A stretch of 64,000 nt of DNA, taken from NCBI RefSeq assembly GCF_000280925.3, contig NZ_CP012109.1:5042501-5106500 (forward strand). Direction: 5' to 3'. Origin of the DNA: Myxococcus hansupus. Its GTDB lineage: Bacteria > Myxococcota > Myxococcia > Myxococcales > Myxococcaceae. The notes under the pieces were generated by a model that saw nothing but the letters and a program-made list of their open reading frames with translations, ran no database searches and was not told the DNA's origin. A program made the position numbers and the translations under genes. Shown here piece by piece: positions 55,923-64,000 of this stretch. Within the stretch, counting starts at the first letter, position 1, and each line of letters starts with the position of its first letter.

Positions 55923-57425
55923 ATGTCTCCCCGAATCGACCGGCGCACCCCGACCGCCGTCGCCCCCACGAGCAGGCAGGGCACCGAGCAGCCGTTGGCG
56001 CGTCAGGGCGCCGATGCGGCGACCTCCGGTCAGGTCCGAACCCAGCGCAACGCCGATGGCTTCCAGCCCAACGTGGCTCGTGACCGGGCAACGACCAACC
56101 TCAACGGTCGTCAACCCATCACGCCGCAGGCCCCCGTCACGGCACGGCCGTTGACGCCGTCCGAAGTCGCGTCGGTGAACCAGGTCCTCCAGGAGGCCAC
56201 CAACAGCCGGGACCCGTCGGTCCTCGTGAACTTCCTGAGGGACAACCCAGACCCCGCGATGCAAGCGGCGCTCATGGACAACCTCTTCGCCTTCGGCCCC
56301 GTGGCCGGTCAGATCCTCGACAAGGCGGGGCGGCTGAGCGCGGCGGACCAGCAGGTGCTGTCCAGCGCGCTGGACACGGCCTTCCGTTCGGGCGCCGTCA
56401 CCGTTGAAGAGCTGACGGCGGGCGTGGGTTCCCATGGACGTGGCTCGTGGGGTGGCGAAACGCACGAAGGGCTGGCGAAGATTGTCGCCGGGACAGGCAA
56501 CCCGGAGCTCATCACGGCCTACGCGCAGCGTGAGATGCAGATCATGTCGGACGGCAACACGCCGGACCCGGCGCGCTCCGTGGCCGTCGCCACCGCCCTG
56601 GCGGGTCTGCCGCCCGAGCAGCTCCAGGACTTCCTGAAGAACAACCCGGACGGCATCGGCAAGGTGCTGGGGAACCTCAACAACCCCATCATCTCCGGTG
56701 GCACGGGCGCGCTCGGGGGATTGCTGGACGCGGCCAGCGCCATCAAGCCTCCGACACAAGAGTCGCTCAAGCTGTTCCTGGACAGCATCCAGCAGGTGGG
56801 GACCAACCCCGAGTCTCGCGCGGCGGCGGCTCGCTTCTTCATGGAGCACTCGGACGCGATTCTCTCCGGGGCCAGCGACCTCTCCGGCTCCGTCGGCAGC
56901 GCCAGCGCGGGCAGGCTGTCCGAGTTCTTCACCCGCACGCTCTTCACGGAGCCCCCCTTCGAGGGCCAGGACGCCCTCCGCTCGTTCGTGAACACGAAGC
57001 TGGGCGACATGCGCGCCGCACTGGAGACCCAGGCGAACGCCAACCCGCCCTCGCAGGAGACGCAGCGCCTGGCCCGCTCCATGGGCAGCCTCCTGGGCGC
57101 CATCGAAGGCGGCTTCCTGCTTTCCGTCGAGGAGCTGAAGAAAAACAACGAGGCCGCCGCCGGGCTCGCGGGGCTCATCTTCAAGCTCAAGGACGTGATT
57201 CCCACCTCGAGCATTCCGGGCCTGGGACAACTTCAGAACCTCACGCTGGGGCAAATCGAGAAGTGGGTCACCGACGCGGTCCAGCGGGATCCGGACAAGG
57301 CGCGTGACGCCATCCCGTTCCACAGGCTCTTCGGCGAGCAAATCACCAACCCGACGCTTCGGAGCATCTACGACGCCGCGCGCCTGACGTCGCTGGAGGA
57401 CCGTCGGCTGGGCCTGAGCAACTGA
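55923..57425 (+). CDS. Unrecognised cytoplasmic protein
   Basis: 500 residues, no signal peptide, no membrane segment, no cysteine. N-terminal ~80 residues are disordered and Arg/Thr/Gln-rich (TPTAVAPTSRQGTEQPLARQG); the rest is helical with Gly/Ala/Leu-rich repeats (AALMDNLFAFGPVAGQILDKAGRLSAADQQVLSSALDTAF; KPPTQESLKLFLDSIQQ). No family recognised. AAGG before the ATG. Follows the LPMO gene but on an apparently separate transcript (139-base gap). Could be an exported effector-type or scaffolding protein; this is not shown. Confidence 0.65.
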   Translation: MSPRIDRRTPTAVAPTSRQGTEQPLARQGADAATSGQVRTQRNADGFQPNVARDRATTNLNGRQPITPQAPVTARPLTPSEVASVNQVLQEATNSRDPSVLVNFLRDNPDPAMQAALMDNLFAFGPVAGQILDKAGRLSAADQQVLSSALDTAFRSGAVTVEELTAGVGSHGRGSWGGETHEGLAKIVAGTGNPELITAYAQREMQIMSDGNTPDPARSVAVATALAGLPPEQLQDFLKNNPDGIGKVLGNLNNPIISGGTGALGGLLDAASAIKPPTQESLKLFLDSIQQVGTNPESRAAAARFFMEHSDAILSGASDLSGSVGSASAGRLSEFFTRTLFTEPPFEGQDALRSFVNTKLGDMRAALETQANANPPSQETQRLARSMGSLLGAIEGGFLLSVEELKKNNEAAAGLAGLIFKLKDVIPTSSIPGLGQLQNLTLGQIEKWVTDAVQRDPDKARDAIPFHRLFGEQITNPTLRSIYDAARLTSLEDRRLGLSN

Positions 57426-57442
57426 AGACTCACACCGGAGAC

Positions 57443-57467
57443 CTGACGGTTCCGTCCGGACCGTCAG
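57443..57467. terminator. Bidirectional hairpin between convergent genes
   Basis: Eight-base perfect repeat CTGACGGT / ACCGTCAG between the 55923-57425 gene and the minus-strand lipoprotein gene, whose stop falls in its right arm. Confidence 0.5.
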
Positions 57468-58696
57468 TCCTCCGAGCACGCGGCGCCGGCATCCCGGATG
57501 TCGGCGTCGTAGTGCAGACGGAGCGGTCCGGACGCCTCGACGTGGCGCACGAACACGGAGCCGAAGACCTCCGCTCCGCCGCTCAAGCTGAGCGTCGCGT
57601 GCGGGGCGTAGAGGTTCCCCGCGAGCGTGCTGCCCGCTGACAGCGCCAGCACGCTGGCCCCAGCGACGTAGACTCGGACACGTGACGGCGTGGCCGTGGA
57701 GCCCAGCGAGAGCGGCCCCGCCACCGCGACCGAGCCCCCGAGGAACAGGTCCAGCTCTCCTGGCGCCTGGACGTCCACGGTGAGCCCCTCGGCCAGGTCG
57801 ACGATGTCCTCGATGAAGAGTGCCGTCCTCGCGCGGACCGTGAGCGTCGCGCGGCCCGTTCCCGTGATGCGTGTCAGGTGGAAGCGGCCACAGGGCAGCG
57901 CGAGGGACCGCTCGCCTTCGATGTCCTCCATCGCCGCGGCGTCGAGCCCGATGGCCGCGTTGTCGTTGTCATGCGCATGCCGCGCGATGAGGCCCGTGAC
58001 ATCCACCTGCGCGGTTTCATCACATGCACAAGGCGTGACGGGGTCCACGGGTTCGCGACGGACCGCCGACGCCTCGACAGGGCCCAGCGTCGCGCCCTCC
58101 GGCACCGTGAGCACGCCACCGACGTGAAACGCGGGCAACGACACGTCACCGCGCACGCGCGCATCTCCAACCACGGAGGCCGAGACAGGGCTTCCCGACA
58201 GTGGACCACTGCTGTGCAGCGTCTCGCCCACGTAGAAGGCGCGGCCGAGCTGGAGTCCTCCCGCGCCGCCTACGCGCAGTGAGCCACCCACATTCACCGT
58301 GTCGTTGGCGGACAAGGCACCGTTGACGCCGACATCGCCCCCAGCGCCACCAGGCTGGTACGTCCCCGCCGAACCCCGGAAGGCATCCGCGTCGAGGGAG
58401 GCGCCCAGCGTCAGTCCCTCGCAGGTGCAGAGCGCCTGTCGAAAGGTCTGCTCGGCCAGGCGCCCACTGCACACGTGCGCGTCGGTCTCCGCCTCGCCCA
58501 CGAAGATGGGAGGTCCGCGTCCCGCGCAGTACGCCTCCCAATCGTCGGGGGGCCCTCCCCCATCCTGCGTTCCCGCATCCGCCGAGGCACCCGTCCCACC
58601 GCCATCCGGCGTGGTCACGATGGCCACGAGGTCACCTCGGGTACAGCCGCCCATCGCCAGGGCGAGCGCCGCCGTCAGGTGCCATCGACCGCTCAT
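57464..58696 (-). CDS. Lipoprotein with polar beta-solenoid-like repeats (sigma-operon output)
   Basis: 410 residues: lipobox LAMGGC, a Gly/Asp-rich linker, an N-terminal Cys-rich patch (AYCAGRGPPIF, HVCSGRLAEQTFRQALCTCEGL), then rows of short strands with regular Gly/Val/Leu spacing (VNVGGSLRVGGAGGLQLGRAFYVGETLHSSGPLSGSPVSASVVGDARVRGDV) typical of a beta-solenoid or bactofilin-like fold, with more such repeats at the C-terminus. Surface or periplasmic, with no enzymatic motif. Last gene of the four-gene ECF sigma operon (4-base overlap). Confidence 0.78.
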   Translation of the reverse strand: MSGRWHLTAALALAMGGCTRGDLVAIVTTPDGGGTGASADAGTQDGGGPPDDWEAYCAGRGPPIFVGEAETDAHVCSGRLAEQTFRQALCTCEGLTLGASLDADAFRGSAGTYQPGGAGGDVGVNGALSANDTVNVGGSLRVGGAGGLQLGRAFYVGETLHSSGPLSGSPVSASVVGDARVRGDVSLPAFHVGGVLTVPEGATLGPVEASAVRREPVDPVTPCACDETAQVDVTGLIARHAHDNDNAAIGLDAAAMEDIEGERSLALPCGRFHLTRITGTGRATLTVRARTALFIEDIVDLAEGLTVDVQAPGELDLFLGGSVAVAGPLSLGSTATPSRVRVYVAGASVLALSAGSTLAGNLYAPHATLSLSGGAEVFGSVFVRHVEASGPLRLHYDADIRDAGAACSED

Positions 58697-59637
58697 CGCG
58701 CGGACAGCTCCTGGACGCGCGCCCGCGCGGACGGTCCCAGCGGTGAATCGGGGTGCGTGGCCAGGAAGGACTCCAGCGCCCTCCGCTCGGCGTCACGGTC
58801 TCCCAACACGCGGTGAGCTTCCGCGAGGCCGTGCTGTGCCTCCTGGTCGAGCACCCCTCGCGGCTGGAGCCGGAGCGCCGCCTTGAACTGCAGCAAGGCG
58901 CCTCGCGCGTCGCCCAGGTGCTCCAGGCGGAGCGACCCCGACGCGACTCGCGCGACATACGCCGCGAGCGAGGATGGCTGGGCGCGGATGACGCGCAGGT
59001 AGAGGGACTCGGCTTCCTTCCATTGGCCCTTGGAGCGAAGGCCGTTGGCCTTGAGCAGCAGGTCCTCCGCGGCGCGAGCGGCGGCGGGAGGTGCCACCCC
59101 GGACGCTGGTTGACGAGGTCGCGCCGTGCCCACCTCGGGGGCCCCGCTCGATGAATCCACTCCCTGCGCCGGCGCTCGAAAAGCGACCGTCCCGGAGTCC
59201 TTCGACTGCGCGCGGACCTCGCGCGTTACTTCGGATGACGCGGGGACGTCGCTGACGGACTCGGGCTGCGCGAGGACCTCGCGGGCAGGCTCCGTCACAC
59301 CGGGTGCATCCACGGCTCGCGGAGCCTCCGCGTGCGCAGCCTTCACTTCCACGGCCGTCTTCGCCTGGACCTCCGGCGTGCGTGCGGAGCGCGTGAAGCT
59401 CCAGATTGCGGCGGCGGCCCCCGCCACCAGGATGGCTCCCGTCATGAGACAGACGGGAGGCCGCTTTCCGAAAGGCCTTCGCGGCGCCCGAACCGTCAGC
59501 GTGCTCGCTTCCAGCGCGGCCAGCACCATCGCCGCCGACTTCTCCCGGGAGATGCGCCGGGCGGGCCCCGCGGCCTCGTCGAGCGGCGGGAGCAGCGCGG
59601 TCAGGGCGTCATCCCCCTCTTCCCTGATGTCACTCAT
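58693..59637 (-). CDS. Membrane-bound probable anti-sigma factor with TPR domain
   Basis: 314 residues. A soluble acidic N-terminus of about 60 residues faces the cytoplasm (MSDIREEGDDALTALLPPLDEAAGPARRISREKS...), then one transmembrane helix (CLMTGAILVAGAAAAIWSF, about 63-81), a Glu/Ala/Pro-rich linker and a periplasmic TPR part (NGLRSKGQWKEAESLYLRVIRAQPSSLAAYVARVASGSL...). It lies just after the ECF sigma gene with a 4-base overlap, the standard position for a membrane anti-sigma, but the classical zinc ZAS motif is not evident. Confidence 0.75.
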   Translation of the reverse strand: MSDIREEGDDALTALLPPLDEAAGPARRISREKSAAMVLAALEASTLTVRAPRRPFGKRPPVCLMTGAILVAGAAAAIWSFTRSARTPEVQAKTAVEVKAAHAEAPRAVDAPGVTEPAREVLAQPESVSDVPASSEVTREVRAQSKDSGTVAFRAPAQGVDSSSGAPEVGTARPRQPASGVAPPAAARAAEDLLLKANGLRSKGQWKEAESLYLRVIRAQPSSLAAYVARVASGSLRLEHLGDARGALLQFKAALRLQPRGVLDQEAQHGLAEAHRVLGDRDAERRALESFLATHPDSPLGPSARARVQELSAR

Positions 59638-60275
59638 CCCTGTGCCTCCCCTCCGCCATCCTCCGCCGTGGCCAGGGCGCGCAGGTTCGTGCGCCCCAAG
59701 CGGAGCCGGCTGCGCACCGTCTCGAAGGGGATGCCCAACTCCGACGAAATCTCCGGCACGCTCAACTCCAACACGTGATGCAACACCAGCGCATGCCGCT
59801 GCTCGTTCGAAAGCCGGTCCAGAAGCGTCATCATGCGCCGGCGATGAACATACTCGTCCGGTAGCGCGTCCTCGGAGGGAACCGCCACCAATTCCACCGG
59901 CGCGTCCGCGTGCTGGGCCTCGCGCCCCCGGGAACGCTTCATCCAGGCGAATGTGGTCCGCGCCACCACCCGGTCCGCCCAGGATTGGAAGCGGCCTTCG
60001 GCGCGATAGGACGGGAGCCCACGCACCAGGGCGATGAGCGCCTCCTGCGCGATGTCCTCCACGTCCGAGTCACCTCGCACCAGATAACGCACGAGGTTTC
60101 GCACCCGGGGGAGCAGCTCCGACAACAATGCGCCCGTCGCCTCGCGCTCGCCCTGGATGGCCGCCAGGATGCGCGGGTCCTCCGCCGCCCGAGACCTGCC
60201 CGCTGGCTGTGAGCCCAAGCTCCTCATTGCGGAGATGGAGGACGACCCCGGCCCATTCGGGTCATCCGCGCTCAC
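59634..60275 (-). CDS. ECF RNA polymerase sigma factor
   Basis: 213 residues: region 2 (LVRYLVRGDSDVEDIAQEALIALVRGLPSYRAEGRFQSWADRVVARTTFAWMKR) and region 4 (LSNEQRHALVLHHVLELSVPEISSELGIPFETVRSRLRLGRTNLR). The GTG at 60275 overlaps the preceding stop (GTGA); a later ATG at 60227 is possible. Followed by its probable membrane anti-sigma and a lipoprotein. Target genes are unknown but likely include this operon. Confidence 0.92.
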   Translation of the reverse strand: MSADDPNGPGSSSISAMRSLGSQPAGRSRAAEDPRILAAIQGEREATGALLSELLPRVRNLVRYLVRGDSDVEDIAQEALIALVRGLPSYRAEGRFQSWADRVVARTTFAWMKRSRGREAQHADAPVELVAVPSEDALPDEYVHRRRMMTLLDRLSNEQRHALVLHHVLELSVPEISSELGIPFETVRSRLRLGRTNLRALATAEDGGGEAQG

Positions 60276-61360
60276 GGAAAAACCACCAACGCCACGTGCA
60301 GGCGTGGACGGAGGGCCCAACCGTCACCGCGCGAGACGAAGTTTCCATCGATGACGTAGCGAAGCTCGGGCCGCCCCAGGAGGACCTCGGCGGACAGCCC
60401 CGCCTCCACGCCCAGGCGAGCAGCCCATCGCCACCGCGCGCGGAGCTCCGGCCCCGTGAGCAGGGCCCACGTCATCGCTGGCGGCGCGGCCTCCACGTCG
60501 GGGGCCAGTACCGACGTTCGGCGGCGAAACACCACGGCGCCCGCCCCCACACCCACCTCGACATCGAGCCGCTGCGTGACGGCCCACGGCCAGCCCGCCC
60601 ACGCGGACGCCGCGTGCTGGCCCAGGGACACCTCGGTGCGTGCGTCGCGAAGCCGCGCGGGAAGCCCCGCCAGCAGTTGCAGGCGCAGCCGCCACCGGCC
60701 CGGCTGCCACCCCGCCCCCAGGGACACCCCTTGATGTCCCGCGCGTGCGTAGCCATCCAACGCGGCGTGCCCGCCCACGGAGAGCCACCACGTCCCCACC
60801 GCGCCCTCACGCTGCGATGCGAGTGAAGTCGCCGCGGCATCTCGAGGCACGGCGTCCACCGCGCGCGCCGTCGACGCCGGCGGTGTCACCATCGGGGCAT
60901 CGTCCACTCGGGGAGGCACCACCACCCCGAGCGGCGCGCCCGCATCCACCGCGCGCAACGCGGAGCGCGCGGCGAGCGCCAGAGCCTCCGCGCCCGCGGA
61001 CCACTCCAACGTCCCGGGCACCTCGCCCAGCCGCGCCTCGCGCGTGAACAAGTGACGTCCGTCCAGCTCCGCCACCAGGACGCGCACGTCCTGTCCCTCC
61101 CGCACGAACCAGAGCACGGCGCGCGCGTCATGCCGCGCGGCCAGTTGCTCCGCCGCGCGCCATTGCTCCACCGGCGTTCCCGTCAACGACCCACCGGGGG
61201 ACGGCTCGAGCGTCACGGACAGGTCGCTGCTCTGTCCTTTCACCCGCTCCAGGAGCGCGGCCTCCTCCTCGGAGGCGACGCGCGCCACGGCGGTCCAGGG
61301 CTCGGCGGCCATGGATGCGCTGGAGAGCGCCACCAACACGACAGCAGCCGCGAGGGACAT
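60272..61360 (-). CDS. Exported protein, probable outer-membrane barrel, in sigma operon
   Basis: 362 residues with a signal peptide (LAAAVVLVALSSASMAAE). First half is mixed; second half has alternating hydrophobic strands with aromatic ends (GTWWLSVGGHAALDGYARAGHQGVSLGAGWQPGRWRLRLQLLAG, ...LRPRLHVALVVFP) ending in a Phe-Pro, consistent with a small beta-barrel. First gene of the ECF operon; its stop overlaps the sigma GTG. Perhaps the surface sensor or substrate of the system. Confidence 0.72.
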   Translation of the reverse strand: MSLAAAVVLVALSSASMAAEPWTAVARVASEEEAALLERVKGQSSDLSVTLEPSPGGSLTGTPVEQWRAAEQLAARHDARAVLWFVREGQDVRVLVAELDGRHLFTREARLGEVPGTLEWSAGAEALALAARSALRAVDAGAPLGVVVPPRVDDAPMVTPPASTARAVDAVPRDAAATSLASQREGAVGTWWLSVGGHAALDGYARAGHQGVSLGAGWQPGRWRLRLQLLAGLPARLRDARTEVSLGQHAASAWAGWPWAVTQRLDVEVGVGAGAVVFRRRTSVLAPDVEAAPPAMTWALLTGPELRARWRWAARLGVEAGLSAEVLLGRPELRYVIDGNFVSRGDGWALRPRLHVALVVFP

Positions 61361-61472
61361 GCGGCAAACCCTATCGCCATGACGCCGGGGAACAGAAGTC
61401 CCTCGGCGTATGGCTTCACGACACGCTGGCAATGGCTGTCAGCCCATTCGCCAGCGCTTCACGTCACGGCGC

Positions 61473-63269
<1,797 letters not shown>

Positions 63270-63401
63270 GCGTGCACTCCTCGCGGCGACGGGCGCACGA
63301 ACGCAATGGCCTTGGAGCTGACGAGCCCCACGCCTCTGCTGACGCCGCCCGCGCTGCTGCTCGACGGGTTCGCGCAGAGAGAGCGCAGGGTCTATTTTTT
63401 C

Positions 63402-63414
63402 GGGTTAATCCCGG
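63402..63414. promoter_or_regulatory. Palindrome upstream of the chitinase gene
   Basis: CGGGTTAATCCCG with a T6 tract on its left, 133 bases before the chitinase start. Similar to CGGGTTAACCCG at 38284-38295. Might be an operator or a hairpin; the T tract is on the wrong side for a terminator of the minus-strand ferredoxin gene. Confidence 0.3.
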
Positions 63415-63424
63415 GTGTCGAGTC

Positions 63425-63766
63425 TTAGCCCGGCTGCTGCGCCTTGCGCGAGAAGGGCATCAGCAGCCGCTCCACGGGGCGCCCTTCGATGAGGTGCTGC
63501 TCGACGATTTCCTTCACGTCCTCCACCTTCACGCCGCCGTACCAGGTGCCCTCGGGATAGACGACGACGGCGACGCCGAAGGAGCAGGTGTCCAGGCAGC
63601 CCGCCGCGTTGGCGCGCATCCGCCCCTTCATGCCGCGCTTGTCGAGCTCCTCGCGGAAGGCGGTGCGCACCTCCTCCGCGCCCTTGCTGGCGCAGCACCC
63701 CTTGGGGTTCCCATCCGGGCGGCGGTTGGTGCAGACGAAGACGTGGCGTTGAAAGGGAGGTGCCAT
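63425..63766 (-). CDS. Thioredoxin-like [2Fe-2S] ferredoxin
   Basis: 113 residues; four cysteine ligands in the family spacing (VCTNRRPDGNPKGCC... and ...AAGCLDTCSFGVAVVVYPEG). Members (Shethna-type ferredoxin, NuoE-like fold) transfer electrons; partner unknown. GGAGGCGGAC before the ATG; ends with a short basic tail. Confidence 0.93.
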   Translation of the reverse strand: MAPPFQRHVFVCTNRRPDGNPKGCCASKGAEEVRTAFREELDKRGMKGRMRANAAGCLDTCSFGVAVVVYPEGTWYGGVKVEDVKEIVEQHLIEGRPVERLLMPFSRKAQQPG

Positions 63767-63775
63767 GTCCGCCTC

Positions 63776-64000
63776 CTAACGCGGGCCCCGGCTGAAATCG
63801 ACGGCCTCGTTCACCAGAGGACCGCTCCAGGCGCTGATCCGCTGCCCGCTCCAGATTGGATCACTTGTTTCGACCCGTGCCGTGCACAGACTCACAGCAA
63901 ACGTCTTCCAATGATCACGCTCGCTTGCCTTGAAGTGACGATACATGGCTCGCCATCTGTACGCAGGCACTGCAAAGCATGTGTTGCCAAGGCCTCGCGA
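63776..64000 (-). CDS. 3' part of an unidentified gene, cut by window edge
   Basis: Open frame from the window edge to a stop at 63776 (about 74 residues: ...VPAYRWRAMYRHFKASERDHWKTF...SRGPR), lower in GC than most genes here. It may be the C-terminal end of a larger protein or a spurious frame. No family recognised. Confidence 0.35.
   Translation of the reverse strand, partial: SRGLGNTCFAVPAYRWRAMYRHFKASERDHWKTFAVSLCTARVETSDPIWSGQRISAWSGPLVNEAVDFSRGPR

Overview
The window is very GC-rich, densely packed DNA typical of a myxobacterium (Myxococcus or Corallococcus-like). The clues are the many secreted lipoproteins and TPR proteins, a eukaryotic-type Ser/Thr kinase, one-off two-component proteins, an ECF sigma module, a chitin-degrading LPMO and GH18 chitinase, and coding sequences coupled by 4-base overlaps. 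This placement is an inference from gene content and composition; no rRNA is present to confirm it.

Layout. 1-7 kb: a DHH phosphoesterase cut by the window edge and a cysteine desulfurase; a KaiC-like ATPase with a hybrid histidine kinase; a periplasmic TPR protein with a Ser/Thr kinase. 7-10 kb: a structured RNA that fits 6S RNA, directly upstream of 5-formyltetrahydrofolate cyclo-ligase, then a YmdB phosphodiesterase and tyrS. 10-15 kb: an accessory patch with a secreted EndoU-type nuclease facing a three-gene unit. That unit encodes a lipoprotein with a polyglycine linker and a Hint (hedgehog/intein-like) domain, an exported helical protein, and a subtilisin-like lipoprotein broken by a frameshift in a G8 tract. 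It is followed by a decayed copy of the 3' end of the neighbouring alpha-2-macroglobulin gene. 15-25 kb: the large thioester alpha-2-macroglobulin, rlmE, two small proteins, a dicarboxylate symporter and an acyl-CoA dehydrogenase.

25-41.8 kb: an RND efflux operon with its own MarR regulator and a palindrome inside the promoter; a repeat-bearing exported protein; a CoA-transferase and an SCP2 protein; a response regulator divergent from a histidine-kinase-like protein with a degenerate ATPase domain; tatA; an acyl-CoA synthetase operon; an RpoH-like sigma factor; and a run of FAD oxidase, folE and Rieske genes. 41.8-47.2 kb: an expanded zinc-type ABC import operon that includes an outer-membrane barrel protein and a Cys/His-rich lipoprotein. 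Its first gene, a small Cys/His protein, has a paralogue at 51.4-51.9 kb near a second His-rich lipoprotein. The two promoters share a 13-base motif (12 of 13 identical), pointing to one metal-responsive regulon.

47-64 kb: isochorismatase-family hydrolase, TPR protein and unknowns; a circularly permuted ATP-grasp protein; a Bax-inhibitor-1 protein; an AA10 LPMO with chitin-binding module; an unrecognised 500-residue protein; a four-gene ECF sigma operon joined entirely by 4-base overlaps; a GH18 chitinase lipoprotein; and a thioredoxin-like 2Fe-2S ferredoxin. The two most attractive candidates for undescribed biology are the Hint/subtilase lipoprotein unit (11.3-14.6 kb) and the paired metal loci with shared promoter architecture.
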